Source of the DNA: Tubiluchus corallicola
Lineage: Eukaryota; Priapulida; Priapulimorpha; Priapulimorphida; Tubiluchidae
Assembly (NCBI GenBank): GCA_030141605.1
Contig: JAQGDQ010001188.1
Location: forward strand, 2,501-56,606
DNA length: 54,106 nt
Direction of reading: 5' to 3'
This document shows, one piece after another, positions 1 to 29,184 of this stretch. The translations under genes and the position numbers were made by a program. The number at the start of each line of letters is the position of its first letter. Within the stretch, counting starts at the first letter, position 1. The notes beneath the pieces were generated by a model. That model was not told the origin of the DNA. It did not search any database and saw only the letters and a list, made by a program, of their open reading frames with translations.

Positions 1-235
1 TTGTAGTGATAATGACGAACAACCTCGTGTCAATCTACTGAAAGTACAGCAGTTTGTCTGTAGTGATGATGACGAACTACTTGGTGCTAAACTACTGAAA
101 GTACAGCAGTTTGTTTGTAGTGATGATGACGAAAAACCTCGTGTTAAACTACTGAAAGTGTACAGCAGTTTATTTGTAGTGATGGTGACGAGCAACCTCG
201 TGTTAAACTACTGAAAATTCAGAAGTTTGTTTTTG
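1..235. repeat. ~58-bp minisatellite, 4 copies, cut by window edge
   Basis: Units begin gtagtgatgatgacgaa and end near acagcagtttgt. They vary by a few bases each, and the array probably extends left of the window. Confidence 0.85.
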
Positions 236-1339
236 TGTTGTGTAAGTTTTTTGTATGTCATACGTGTGCAAATACCCAGAATATCAGTCTTTTCAAGTTT
301 TCTACCATGAATGTCATCAGTAAATGGAGTCGTCCGAGCGCTGAATTGCGAGTATAAAGGAATTGGCGTAAGTAAAATCCATTATTTACCTAATTAGTTT
401 ATTATTTGCTTAATTATTTTATTAATTAATTATCAACTTTTACTTAGTTAATACGACAGCAATTGGAATATCAATTCAACAAATGTTCCTTAAACTTTTG
501 CTAAAATTTTTTGATGAGGCCAGACTTCTACTTTAATTAGAACGGACCATCCCTACGGACCATCAATTTGGTTACACAAATAAATACGCATCGTCTTACT
601 GGCTTTTCAAACTTGTTTCAATTATGGCTCAATTTCCGGCTCAATTTCCGCCTATTAAGAGCAAAATGAGGAGCAGCAAACAATGAATGGAGGTGCTGAA
701 ACCCAAGAAGCAATAATAGTATCAAAATAGATTTAAAACAAGCAAGAGCTTGACATGTTTCAATTATCTCTTTATTTACAGTTATAAAACGTGTTAGGCG
801 TTTGCAAGAGTAAACTGCTATTGCTGATCTGAATATCCCATAGACCGGGTTAATTTAATTTCATCTTCAGAGCAGTGGCGGCTCGTAGCTAAAATTATTA
901 TTATTTATTTTAAATTCTTTATTTGTCATTAAAATGGTTCACTCATTATAATAAAATTGAGTAATCCTCAGCGTAATGTTAAAATAACAACACTGTTCAA
1001 GACAAATACGTCCAGTGCAGACTAAAAAAACTAGAGTGCAAAACTAAGGCCTAATTATATATAGAATAAATGAACATATTTACAAACACCATATTAAAAT
1101 ATTTATACAAAACAATATTACAAAAGTACAATAAACTTTACATGACATATTTGACACTATATATACATTTGACATGACACAATTAACAGAAACATGCTTT
1201 ACATTACATAAATTTCACTCATTACATTTACACTATTTATACATAAAAATAAACATATGTAATTTTAATGCTGCAATTGTAATTTTAAACAAACCAAAAT
1301 ATGAAAGTTTATACATAAACTTGATAAAATCCTAGCTTT
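236..1339. other. AT-rich non-coding stretch
   Basis: There are no ORFs with recognisable domains. Several poly(T) and ttattatt runs and ttacattaca-like simple sequence lie at 1075-1260. Nothing further identified. Confidence 0.5.
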
Positions 1340-1590
1340 TTTGCAAAACACTTTTGTCCAACTACCTAATGTGCCGTGAGCTTATGCGCATAAGGATTAC
1401 ATCATCCTTACTTTTGAGTCAGCCGGTCGAACATCAGCTGATCACGTGCTATGCCACACCTAGCTGGGCTTTTAGCCACGGCGATAGTTTAATCTTGCAA
1501 TGTCGAATTATTAATTTAGTAATTTAATCACCAATTTAATCAAAATCACTATTTAACCCAGCTTTCCTTTCCTTAAGGGTCATTACAACT
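1340..1590 (-). repeat. Dispersed repeat R4, fragment
   Basis: Matches 24045-24290 in the same orientation and 33334-33600 inverted, including the shared segment gagtcagccggtcgaacatc. See the more complete copy at 33334-33790. Confidence 0.7.
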
Positions 1591-1794
1591 ACCCTGGCGG
1601 CAAGAATTTGAAACTTTTGTTATAACTTTTTAACAGTCTATCAGTTTTACCTTTCCTTTTTAACCAACATACTTGTCAACTTTTTAAAAAAAATTTTGTC
1701 TATTTGTTTTTTTTATTTTTTACTTGCTTTTCTTTGCTTTTTTATGTAGGCCCGTATTTCTACTTTTCTACATTTCTACTACTGCTATCGTTGT

Positions 1795-2330
1795 ACTTGC
1801 AGAAAACAGGATGATTTTTCACATACTACCCCATTTTAAAGTCCGACAAAAAGGACATATTTTAACACAATTAATACTGCAAAAGCGTTTCTGATAATTA
1901 AATATTATATTAAAAATTTAATTAACAGCTGACGAGCCCAACTATTGATGACTTCACAAACTAACATGATTTTCAACGGCAAAAATATTCCGCGAGCGTG
2001 TTGCACGTGTTTGCAAAGGCGAAAATTGAAGTACAGTGCTACTGTAAGATATTCGGTGTGTTGTACTAAAACTAGGCAAGTTTTAAGATAAAAATTCAAA
2101 TTTCAAATTTACCGCTGTATTCATGCAGTTGAACGTTGATGAGCTGTTGAACGTGTGTAGTTCACAAACGAACACATCTCAACTCAGAGGTACAGCACCT
2201 GTTTTTTGTGCAATGTGTTTCCGAAATACAGGCACTAGTGTCAGTCTAACTACCAAATGGCGAAATATATGTAACAACGAAGAGCTAGTTACTGTGGTGC
2301 GAACGTGAAATTGTGTTTAAAGAGTAGATT
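1795..2330. repeat. Dispersed repeat R3, copy 1
   Basis: About 530 bp beginning near aggatgatttttcaca. Related copies lie at 23700-24720 (interrupted), 35755-36200 and 43310-43640. The small ORFs inside are conserved only as repeat sequence. Class unknown. Confidence 0.7.
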
Positions 2331-3052
2331 ATTTTGACCTGCAGTTTAAGATTGGGTCCGGTTTTGTTTTAACAAAATTCTCAGGCAAAATGGTTTTTCT
2401 TTCCTAACGAGTCAGTATGTTATAAACCTCAGTAAGATCTCCACAGTGTCTTCTTAATTTATATAAATTGCAATACATCAATCTTTCTAATTAGATTTTT
2501 ACAACTAAGTATTAAGCTTTTATCACCTATTTCAGAACTTTTGATCTGCTACTTTCTAATATCAATATAAGGAATATTGATCAGTCTGAAAATGTGAAAT
2601 TTCGTTTCCTTGGAAGGAGTACAAGCGTGCAGAAGAAAAAAATTAAAACCATTTTTAACAATGATTTATAACGTATCCCGAAGTATTTTTTCAAATCAAA
2701 AATCTTTAGGGCCTGGTACTCACGCATGATTCTTGTTAGGTAAAGTTTCGTGGGTTTTTTTTGTATTTTTTTGCGTAATATGCAGTTATTTTTACATTTT
2801 TGCGCGACGTTACGAATCCGAAATCTAGTTAAAGTCATTTAAAACTTCTATCACTTTTGTGGAGTCTGACAAAAACAAAGACACAGAGAACATTGTTATT
2901 GAGGCCGTTAGTAACGTTTAGAACTAGAATTAATTGAAAAATAGCCATTGTCTTTGGAGATTAAAAATTTTAGGTTCAATTTAAACATTCGAATTGATCT
3001 GTTTGTCTAGCGTGACTCCATCGCGTCAAGCGTTTTCTCCTTGTTCTTGTAA
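2331..3052. other. Gene A upstream region
   Basis: AT-rich, with no repeat family recognised. It should hold the promoter of gene A, but I see no convincing TATA box or initiator. Confidence 0.4.
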
Positions 3053-19100
<16,048 letters not shown>

Positions 19101-20711
19101 CAAACATTTTGCAAGTTTCACTTTGCTGTGATAATTGTGACAGTGCGTACTGTACTCCATAGCAAACATTTTGCAAGTTTCACTTTGCTGTGATAATTGT
19201 GACAGTGCGTACTGTACTCCATAGCAAACATTTTGCAAGTTTCACTTTGCTGTGATAATTGTGACAGTGCGTACTGTACTCCATAGCAAACATTTTGCAA
19301 GTTTCACTTTGCTGTGATAATTGTGACAGTGCGTACTGTACTCCATAGCAAACATTTTGCAAGTTTCACTTTGCTGTGATAATTGTGACAGTGCGTACTG
19401 TACTCCATAGCAAACATTTTGCAAGTTTCACTTTGCTGTGATAATTGTGACAGTGCGTACTGTACTCCATAGCAAACATTTTGCAAGTTTCACTTTGCTG
19501 TGATAATTGTGACAGTGCGTACTGTACTCCATAGCAAACATTTTGCAAGTTTCACTTTGCTGTGATAATTGTGACAGTGCGTACTGTACTCCATAGCAAA
19601 CATTTTGCAAGTTTCACTTTGCTGTGATAATTGTGACAGTCCGTACTGTACTCCATAGCAAACATTTTGCAAGTTTCACTTTGCTGTGATAATTGTGACA
19701 GTGCGTACGTACTCCATAGCAAACATTTTGCAAGTTTCACTTTGCTGTGATAATTGTGACAGTGCGTACTGTACTCCATAGCAAAGATTTTGCAGGTTTC
19801 ACTTTGCTGTGATAATTGTGACAGTGCGTACTGTACTCCATAGCAAACATTTTGCAAGTTTCACTTTGCTGTGATAATTGTGACAGTCCGTACTGTACTC
19901 CATAGCAAACATTTTGCAAGTTTCACTTTGCTGTGATAATTGTGATAGTGCGTACTGTACTCCATAGCAAACATTTTGCAAGTTTTACTTTGCTGTGGTA
20001 ATTGTGACAGTGCGTACTGTACTCCATAGCAAACATTTTGCAAGTTTTACTTTGCTGTGGTAATTGTGACAGTCCGTACTGTACTCCATGGTAAACATTT
20101 TGCAAGTTTCACTTTGCTGTGATAATTGTGACAGTCCGTACTGTACTCCATAGCAAACATTTTGCAAGTTTCACTTTGTTGTGATAATTGTGACAGTGCG
20201 TACTGTACTCCATAGCAAAGATTTTGCAAGTTTCACTTTGCTGTGATAATTGTGACAGTGCGTACTGTACTCCATAGCAAACATTTTGCAAGTTTCACTT
20301 TGCTGTGATAATTGTGACAGTGCGTACTGTACTCCATAGCAAACATTTTGCAAGTTTCACTTTGCTGTGATAATTGTGACAGTGCATACTGTACTCCATA
20401 GCAAACATTTTGCAAGTTTCACTTTGCTGTGATAATTGTGACAGTGCATACTGTACTCCATAGCAAACATTTTGCAAGTTTCACTTTGCTGTGATAATTG
20501 TGACAGTGCGTACTGTACTCCATAGCAAACATTTTGCAAGTTTCAGAACATCACACATTTTTACGCATAATTTTACTGTTACACTGTTTATGAAAATTAA
20601 CACTGATGTTAATGATAAATGTTTATTTGCACATACATACATGCAAGGACTCTATTTGCTGACTGATAATTATACACTGTATTTAGATATTTTTATATAT
20701 TTTTACACATA

Positions 20712-21270
20712 CAGTCAAACCTCGCTATAATGGACTTTAAGGGAGCGCTCAAAAAGTCCATTATACCGAGGGGTACCATATCTGAAGCCAGACTACCCTA
20801 CAATAGATACAATAGGATTATAGAAATTAACAGTAAAATGAAATAATGTTTATAATCGAACGTCAAACGGTTTTATTCAAATGCCATATTTGATACAAGG
20901 CTGAATCTATAATTTTGTTAGATGAATTAGTCAGCTACTGTCCAAAAGAATCTGTGATTTTTGCCTGTTTTTTCGCGCCAGCATCACTCGCACTCTTCGC
21001 GGTAATGTTCTGTTCTCGCTCAGCGATCAGATCGAGTGCGTCAATTCCTTTATTTAGACAGAAGTCTCGCACATGTCCGAGGTGCTCCATTATAGCGGGG
21101 GAGAAAATGCACTTGGGGAGCAGAAAATAAGTCCATTATAGCGAAAAGTCCATTATACTGAAGTCCAGTATACCGAGGGGATAAAAACAAAGAAAAACGG
21201 TAGCGGAGAAAACGTCCATTATATCGAGGGGTCCATTAAACCGAGGGTCCATTATAGCGAGGTTTGACTG
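20712..21270. mobile_element. Tigger-like non-autonomous element
   Basis: Ends CAGTCAAACCTCGCTATAAT and the inverse complement, with TA duplications at 20710-20711 and 21271-21272. Several subterminal copies of gtccattata(g/c)cgag occur. It carries a transposase tail on the minus strand. Confidence 0.88.
20935..21088 (-). pseudogene. Relic of Tigger transposase C-terminus
   Basis: The minus-strand frame reads DFCLNKGIDALDLIAERE ... KQAKITDSFGQ then TAG. The K-I-T-D-F/S-F ending is typical of Tigger transposase tails. The rest of the gene is absent. Confidence 0.6.
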
Positions 21271-21568
21271 TATTCATTAGTGTCAAAAATACGTACAATG
21301 CAAGACATATATACAATTGTAATTTTGAAATATAGTGACACTGCAGACAAACAAAACAATTACTGATAAAACAAATCTTATTAAATCTTCCTGTTAGTTA
21401 TTTTAGTTATTTAAATGAAAAGTTTAATGATTAGTATTTAAAATAAATTGTTATTCATTAGAACTCATTTTCAATGATATTATTATTACATGGTATGTTG
21501 TTCATCACGTCTTAAAAATGCTTTTTCAACATAATCATTAAATGCCTTAATTACTTACTAATGCCTTA

Positions 21569-21860
21569 CTAAATCATCATTTCCATCAAGAATAAAAATT
21601 TATCAGCATCGTTCGTAAGAAAAAATTCTGACATAATTACATTGACGTTATTATATAATTTTCCTCTAAGATCATTGTAATATGGGCATTTTATAACAAA
21701 GTCTAATTCCTCTTCGATTTCATTTCTTAAACAGTATGAGCACATACGATTCTCAGCTGGGATTTTTCTCTAAGTTTAACGAACCTCCCTCTTTCAATAC
21801 ACAAAGTATGAGCACTGATTCTCAGTTTTGTAAATCTTGCTATAGCAAATTTGGAATAAC
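21569..21860 (-). pseudogene. Relic 3' end of a second LINE type (zinc-knuckle tail)
   Basis: Minus-strand frames with one frameshift read ARFTKLRISAHTLCIERGRF, then IPAENRMCSYCLRNEIEEEL and DFVIKCPYYNDLR before a stop at 21569-21571. The R-x-C-x2-C ... H/D-F-x3-CP-x-Y motif is the C-terminal zinc-finger region of many LINE reverse transcriptases. Confidence 0.75.
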
Positions 21861-22211
21861 CAATAAGTGAAGTAATGGCATTCTAGTTGATATCGTTTTT
21901 TGAAGGTTCGATACTTTCGCAGTTTGTTTTGTTCATTAGGTTTGTTATCATTATGGATTTCTTTTATCTAAAATAGGTTTGTTAACACAGCAAAACACGA
22001 AAGTTCTTTGCATAAGGTGTTTCTGCAGTCTCTATTTTCTAAAGAAGGAGAAAAAACAAAAAAAATACATAAATTTGCAGTAATGCAATTTGAACAAAAA
22101 CTACAGAAATTTGAACAAAAAAATTACGCAGAAAATGTCTATCTAATTAATAAACTTAGATTTACAAAAAATCTCTTACTTCATTCGTCTACAGAGAGAA
22201 AACTGTTTATG
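21861..22211. other. AT-rich non-coding stretch
   Basis: There is a 72-codon Lys/Phe-rich frame at 22008-22226, but it has no domain and no splice context, and its end overlaps a duplicated repeat. Not called as a gene. Confidence 0.4.
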
Positions 22212-22575
22212 GTTTATGAAGCATGACATTAAATTTCTCATATAAAAATTGCATTATCCACTAATTACAAGTAAGTCTGCAATAACCAGTTGAGTCTGCC
22301 AGCAATTGCCCACCAGTCCCCTTTAGTTTTTGGCTCCCTCATGCGGGAAAAATAACAACGAATTATATGGGTAATTGGCTAATTTGCCTTATGAAGCATG
22401 ACATTAAATTTCTCATATAAAAATTACATTATCCACCAATTACAAGTAAGTCTCTGCAATAACCAGTTGAGTCTGCCAGCAATTGCCCACTTGTCCCCTT
22501 TAGTTTTTGGCTCCCTCGTGCGGGAAAAATAAAAAACGAATTATATGGGTAAATGGGTAATTTGCCCATTGCAAG
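22212..22575. repeat. ~180-bp direct duplication
   Basis: The segment starting ttatgaagcatgacattaaa occurs at about 22214 and again at about 22390. The two copies are about 95 percent alike by eye. Confidence 0.85.
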
Positions 22576-22901
22576 GGTATAATCAGTTCCTCTAATTTCT
22601 TAAGTGAAAACGTTGTCTGATTATTTTAAACATGTTCAAAGCCATATACACATAACATATACTTAACAAAAGCAGTTCAACAAAACACAATATAAGATAG
22701 ATTAATAGTGCTGCCACCTAGGAGACACAATCAAAAGTCTACAGCTCAAAGTCACCCACAACTAACCCAAATCTGATTTTATTTTATGGTTTCTCACACA
22801 TTTCAAAAAATCAGCATCTGGTTGCAGAATAACCCAATGATTATACATTATATGAAAACAGGTTCATTATATTATCTTATATTATATATTATAATTTGTG
22901 A

Positions 22902-22943
22902 CACGCACACGCACACACACACATGCACACACACACACACACA
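22902..22943. repeat. (CA)n microsatellite
   Basis: A short CA run with GC and TG interruptions. Confidence 0.9.
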
Positions 22944-23699
22944 AGTCCTCTTTATTTGCAGGCCGATGATTAATGATATAATTCATGTATCATGATATAT
23001 ATACAACAGGGTCAATTATAATTACGTCCTTAATATATTTACCACAAATTTTCTTATAAAACCTCTTAGCAATTATTTATAATAATTAAGGTCCATAATG
23101 ACAGAATTGATTCACTGGGATTGTTTAGATTACACTTTTAGGAAGGTATTAAAAATGACAAACTTTTCTACATGCATGATATACTTACAAATATATAAGA
23201 ACAAGAACTTTTGCTATAAAACCACGATAAATTTTGCCTGAGTTATACATATATGTATATAAATATATATAGATTTATATATATACATATAAATATAGTT
23301 TATGAACATATAAACATATATATATATATATATTAAACAAATATAAATATATGTATTTGTTTAATAAACTTGTTTAATTTGATGAAGTGTTTTCTGGTTT
23401 TCTCTACGAGCCTTCCGAGAGAAACAAAATACAACACTTACTATTTATTTTTTCAAGTGGACACAATATGTTAAGTGTAGACTGTTGAATAAACTTGGAA
23501 AAAATTAGCGCAGGGAACATTTTAAATAATCTTAATAAGATGTAACAAGATGGCGCACCAAATAAAATTATAGCAAATCAAAACAATGGTTATTGAATGC
23601 ATTGTGACCAGTGATTATCTTTTCTCCTGCGTTTTTTTTTGTTTTTCAATGTTCTGATGCAGCAAATTCATGCATTTTTAAATAAATGATCTATTAAAG
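22944..23699. other. AT-rich DNA with (TA)n tract
   Basis: A TA/TATA-rich tract at 23250-23350 is partly self-complementary. No coding signal. Confidence 0.5.
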
Positions 23700-24720
23700 G
23701 AAAGCAGGTCGACTTTTCACACCCTTCCATATTCTAAAGCACGAAAAAAAGCATGCACATTAACAGCAATATAAATGCCAAAGTGTTTCTCATAATTAGT
23801 AAAATAATTGGTAGAGTGGTTGCGTTAAAGTTTATTTATTCTTGTGGTTAAAGCTGCTTGCTGATTATTGTTGTGTATTGCGCGGCGTGTGAGGAGCCAC
23901 GATGGACATGGCAAACTATCAAGACTTTATTTAATAAACTACACATTTATTAAATATCAAACACAAGACGGAAAATATAAGAGGATAGTAATGCCAGCCC
24001 TCCGTCTTCAAGTCAGTTCCTAATCTCTCCCGAAGTGCGGGCCTCAAAACACTTTTGTCTAACTACCTAATGCGCCATGAGCTTCTGCGTATAAGGATTA
24101 CATCATCAATCTTTACTTCTGAGTCAGCCGGTCGAACATCAGCTGGTCACGTGATGCCACACCTAACTAGGCTTCTATCCACGACGATAGTTTAATCTTG
24201 GATCGTCAAGCATTTAATCTTGAATTATTAATTTAATAATCTAATCACCAATTTAATCAAAGTCACTATTTAACACAGCTTTCCTTTACTAATTAAATTA
24301 TAGACCAAACAAGTAATTAACACCTTGCGAGCTGAGCTAGTAACGACGTCACAACTAATCATAGTTTTGAACAGCACAAGCATTCCATGAGCATGTTGCA
24401 CGTATTTGCTAGAGCACAAATTGGAAGTACAGTGATACTGCACAACATTCAAGAATTCGGCAATTTCCAAATTTAAAAACTTAAATTTTAAGTTTACCGT
24501 TGTGCTCCGGCATGAGCTCTCGAACATGTGCGATACGTCACAACTGAACTACATGAGACATGGGAGGGACGGTGCCTGTTTTTCGCGCAACGCGTTTTAG
24601 AGATGCAGGCGCTAATGCCCATGTAATTAGGAAATGGCGAAACGCATGTAGCAGCAATGGACTAGCCGCACAAACGCGAAATTGCTTTTATGTCGTAATA
24701 ATTCTTTCACGTAAGTCATT
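23700..24720. repeat. R3 copy 2, split by R4 insertion
   Basis: 23705-23820 matches the left part and 24290-24720 the right part of R3 (compare 1795-2330). The intervening 23825-24290 matches R4 at 33334-33790 in inverted orientation. This places R4 insertion after R3. Confidence 0.7.
23825..24290 (-). mobile_element. R4 dispersed element (solo-LTR-like)
   Basis: Inverse of 33334-33790. Contains taataaatgtgt and aataaagtct poly(A)-like signals when read on the minus strand. Confidence 0.6.
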
Positions 24721-26110
24721 CTTGAAAAAATGTTACGTTTCCTTTCAATATTTTATATTGTAGATAGTTTAGAACCATAGTTTAACACGATGTCCGGTTT
24801 TCCGTAAAATTTGTGCAGTTTTATGTTAAATTTTATTGAATTTATTATTCCTTGGTCTATGTGATACAATGGCATGCCTCTATTAAACTTACCTAGTAAG
24901 AATGCATAAACCCACATTTCTACTTCAGAGATTCTTAAGAAACCCCTTCATAAACATAAAGCTTGAAAAATTCGTTTTGAAATTTTATATCGCTTACATG
25001 CTGCCTTTTTTCGTGCAGGACTTCAATCGGCAGTCACGCTGTATAAAACATGCAAATTTAAACTCCCGCGATGACCGTTAGACGCAGCCATTTTCACGAC
25101 AGGTCATTTGAAACAAATTTAGATAACATTTTGTAAAGTTTGAAAAAATAATCAGAGCATTCGTAGCGCACAAGTCACTAACTAAATAAAATTTAAAATT
25201 ACTGCATCTTGTCAATAAGATTAAAAATACGTTTTCAGTTAGTGAGTGAAGCAATCTGGAGAGTGAGTCAGCGACATTTTACCAATAGGTGAAAACATTT
25301 TAAATAATTAATAATTTTCTTTTTTAGTTATAAGTCTTTCTAGCAGGTAAGCGAAAGTCTAAGTAATATAGATTTGCACGGAAAGTCTTTTGAGACATAA
25401 TTTAACATTTCCTTTTCTTCCCTTGAATTACGTTTGGTACATGACGTCATGCAATGGCGCGATCGGAACAGTATTGCGAGAGATTTAAAATGAGAAGAAA
25501 CTAAAATTCCTTTCAGTGTGAGTGAGATATACAGATATAAAGTAATACAATTTTTAAGGCGATTTTTCTGAAACCTACTTCAGGTGCCCCTTTTCTTGTC
25601 CTTTAAATCGCATCGTCCACTTCCGGGAGCAAGAGAAATCCCGTGCACGTGACGACGGCAATTTCCAAACGAAAGTACGAAGAACTGTACATACAGTACG
25701 GAATATGTAAAAAGTTGAAACTATTCCTACCAAGTCTTGCTAAAACTACAGTAGAGATTGTACAGTTCTTTGTTTTGAAGCGTGTCCCTTTCAGGTTTAG
25801 AGTGGGTATAGTATGAGGTGTCATTGCGTTTGGTTACTTTCCTGAATGAGGTTCTGTGTTTAGAGTTCTTATACCGCTGTAATCAACTGTAGTCCGTGAT
25901 CTTATTTTAAATTTTCAAGTGAAACTTCTTCAAGCAAAGCCATATTGTAGGAGACTGTATCTTTGCACGTCATTTTTCTGCGGGTGTTAGTTTCTAAATG
26001 TGAGTAAACATTATATATGACGTATATATTTCTGATAAGAATAAATAATCATATCAACGGTGTGGTAAATGTATTTAATTTGTGTAATTATAATAATAAT
26101 AATAATAATA

Positions 26111-26218
26111 TTCTTTATTACAATTAATGTACAAAAATTGTACTGCACAATATACATACATAAAATTTTTGTGTATTTTGTAAAGTACAGTTTGTGTACA
26201 TTAATTGCAATAAAGAAC
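26111..26218. repeat. Small palindrome
   Basis: The segments ttctttattacaattaatgt and acattaattgcaataaagaa are inverse complements apart from a base or two, with acaaaaattgtactgcaca paired further in. It could extrude as a hairpin of about 50 bp. Confidence 0.75.
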
Positions 26219-26419
26219 ATTATATATTATTATTGTTGTTGTTGTTGTTGTTGCTGCTGTTGTTGTTGCTGCAGAAATTAACTGCATTTACCACAAGTAA
26301 TATTGTTTGACGTTTCATCTTCTTTTGAACAACTGCTGCTACTTTGTCACGTTTTTAACTAAGGCAATTTTATAAAAGCGTGTTTTAGCTCGTTTTTTGT
26401 TTTTAAACAATTTTGTAAC

Positions 26420-26630
26420 TAGGGTTGCCACCACTCCTGATTTGGCCCGGTGTCTAGGGCTGCCACCACTCCTGATTTGGCCCGGTGTCTAGGGTTGCCA
26501 CCACTCCTGATTTGGCCCGGAGTCTAGGGTTGCCACCACTCCTGATTCGGCTCTGAGTCTAGGGTTGCCACCACTCCTGATTCGGCCCGGAGTCTAGGGT
26601 TGCCACCACTCCTGATTCGGCCATAGATTC
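26420..26630. repeat. 35-bp minisatellite, about 6 copies
   Basis: The unit is agggttgccaccactcctga followed by tt(t/c)ggcccgg(t/a)gtct. It is situated in the spacer of the foldback element. Confidence 0.92.
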
Positions 26631-26909
26631 GTAGTACGGTCCGGTTTTTGAAAAGTTCGGAATTCTCCTGATTTCGACCTAAATTTAAATGCAAAAAAGC
26701 GGAACAACAACTTGCGTGCCATTGTAACTTGGCACAAAATGAAGCCAAAAAACAGCTGAGTCTCTACAGTAAACGTACAAAATTAAGTTTGCATGGCTTC
26801 ATCATTTCAGTCTACATTTTTTGCCCGTTTTGCTGCAGCGGCAAGTGCTTATTCTTTCTTCAGCTGTAGTTTTAATTCATACAACATAAAACACTTAATT
26901 AAAGTACAA

Positions 26910-27045
26910 GAAAAGGGGTACCTGAAGTAGGTTTCAGGACAAGAAAAGGGGTACCTGAAGTAGGTTTCAGGACAAGAAAAAGGGGTACCTGAAGTAGGTT
27001 TCAGGACAAGAAAAGGGGTACCTGAAGTAGGTTTCAGAAAAATCG
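26910..27045. repeat. ~33-bp minisatellite, 4 copies
   Basis: The unit is caagaaaaggggtacctgaa plus gtaggtttcagga. It equals the inner tip of the right foldback arm; a single inverse copy sits at 25568-25605 on the left arm. Confidence 0.92.
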
Positions 27046-27984
27046 CCTTAAAAATTGTATTACTTTATAGTAATTTTATGCGTATATCTTACTCGCACCG
27101 AAAGGAATTTTAGTTTGTTTTCATTTTAAATGTCCCGCAATACTGTTCCGAAGTCGCCATTACATGACGTCATGTGCCAAACGTAAATCAAGGGAAGAAA
27201 AGGCAATGTTAAATTATGTCTCAAAAGACATTCCGTGCAAATCTATATTACTTAGATTTTCGCTTACCTGCTAGAAAGATTTATGTAACTAGAAAAGAAA
27301 ATTATTAATTATTTTTCACCAATTGGTAAAATGTCGTTGACTCACCCTCCAGGGTGCGCCACTCAGTAAACAAAAACGTATTTTTAATCTTATTCACAAG
27401 ATACAGTAATTTTAAATTTTATTTAGTTAGTGACTTGTGCGCTACGAATGCTCTGATTATTTTTTCAAACTTTACAAAATGTTATCTAAACTTGTTTCAA
27501 ATGACCTGTCGTGAAAATGGCTGCGTCTAACGGTCATCGCGGGAGTTTAAATTTACATGTTTTATACAGCGTGACTGCCGATTGAAGTCCTGTATGTAAA
27601 AAGGCAGTATGTAAGTGATATAAAATTTCAAAAGGAATTTTTTAAGCTTTATTTTTAAGAAGGGTTCTCATGTGCTTTAAGAATTTGATTGCTAAACGCG
27701 GTTCCCAGAAATCTCCAAAAACGTGAGAAATGTGACAATGAAGAAACTCCGTGAAATTGATGTACACTGCTTACACTTTTGCAAGTTTTAGTCTTATGGC
27801 TTTTTTGGTGTCTAAAATCACGAATTTTTGCTACTTTACTGTTTGGATTTCATGGTTTTAGTTTTTAAAAAACCTCATGAAACATCTAAGATGTAGGAAA
27901 TGTCTAGTTTCTGGGGCTTCGTGCCAGGTTCCACTTGGGGAGCTTACTGGCCTCTTAGCTCTTGAATTGTGACTGCGATTTATG

Positions 27985-28650
27985 ACAATGTGGCAACCCT
28001 ACTCGGTTTATGACAATGTGGCAACCCTACTCGGTTTATGACAGTGTGGCAACCCTACTCGGCTTATGACAATGTGGCAAGCCTACTCGGTTTATGACAA
28101 TGTGGCAAGCCTACTCGGTTTATGACAGTGTGGCAACCCTACTCGGCTTATGACAATGTGGCAAGCCTACTCGGTTTATGACAATGTGGCAACCCTACTC
28201 GGTTTATGACAGTGTGGCAACCCTACTCGGCTTATGACAATGTGGCAAGCCTACTCGGTTTATGACAGTGTGGCAACCCTACTCGGCTTATGACAATGTG
28301 GCAAGCCTACTCGGTTTATGACAATGTGGCAACCCTACTCGGTTTATGACAGTGTGGCAACCCTACTCGGCTTATGACAATGTCAGTGTGGCAAACCTAC
28401 TCGGTTTATGACAGTGTGGCAACCCTACTCGGCTTATGACAATGTGGCAAGCCTACTCGGTTTACGACAATGTGGCAACCCTACTCGGTTTATGACAGTG
28501 TGGCAACCCTACTCGGCTTATGATAATGTCAGTGTGGCAAACCTACTCGGTTTTTGACAGTGTGGCAACCCTACTCGGTTTATGACAGTGTAGCAAACCT
28601 ACTCGGTTTTTGACAGTATGGCAACCCTACTCGATTTATGACAATGTGGC
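27985..28650. repeat. 28-bp minisatellite, about 24 copies
   Basis: The unit is tttatgacaatgtggcaacc plus ctactcgg. It has two alternating variants (aat/agt and accc/agcc) and longer units near 28380 and 28525. It ends about 285 bp before gene B. Confidence 0.95.
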
Positions 28651-28785
28651 ATGGCAACCAAAAGTGATGCTACTAAGCCAATAGTTCTTACGTTATTAAA
28701 AGGGTGGCTGTCCCGATAACAATATTTTTTTTCTTTCTGTTAGTTATTTACAGCATTTCTGTTATTTGAATTGTTATTGTGGGAA

Positions 28786-28796
28786 AATATATAAAA
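28786..28796 (+). promoter_or_regulatory. Possible TATA-like box upstream of gene B
   Basis: An AATATATAAAA stretch about 140 bp before the gene B ATG could serve as a TATA box. The region is AT-rich, so chance is likely. No initiator could be confirmed. Confidence 0.2.
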
Positions 28797-28935
28797 AATG
28801 TAAATGTTGACTGTATGAGTGTCGCGAAAGTTTGTCACACTTCCCTGTATATTTCTTTACTGTTCGGTTCTCACTAAGCCTCTGAGTCCTACACCAATAT
28901 TTCTGAAATTTGTAAAAAAAATTATTTTGTTTTAG

Positions 28936-29113
28936 ATGACGTTTAGATTCGTTTATTACTGGCTTGTCCTGTTCTTCATTATAATCAGCTGCTTTAGAAT
29001 CATCTCATCAGACGAAAACGATAATGAGCTTGATGAATGGGAACTCTCAGGTAAAATTCAAGCTCTCTCTCTCACCCTCCCTCCCCCCTCTCTGTCTCTC
29101 TTTCTCTCTCATC

Positions 29114-29184
<71 letters not shown>

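Larger units (their letters stand above)
24930..27665. mobile_element. Foldback element R5 with ~650-bp inverted arms
   Basis: The left arm (24946-25600) and right arm (27665-about 27015) are inverse complements with few mismatches. The 1.4 kb spacer contains a small palindrome (26111-26218), a GTT run and a 35-bp minisatellite. No transposase frame is visible. Single-arm copies such as 4950-5555 suggest deletion or recombination between arms. Confidence 0.8.

Noticed and set aside
27985-28650. CRISPR-like array
   Set aside because: The repeats are directly adjacent with no unique spacers, and the host is an animal. The same applies to the 20-, 25- and 50-bp arrays.
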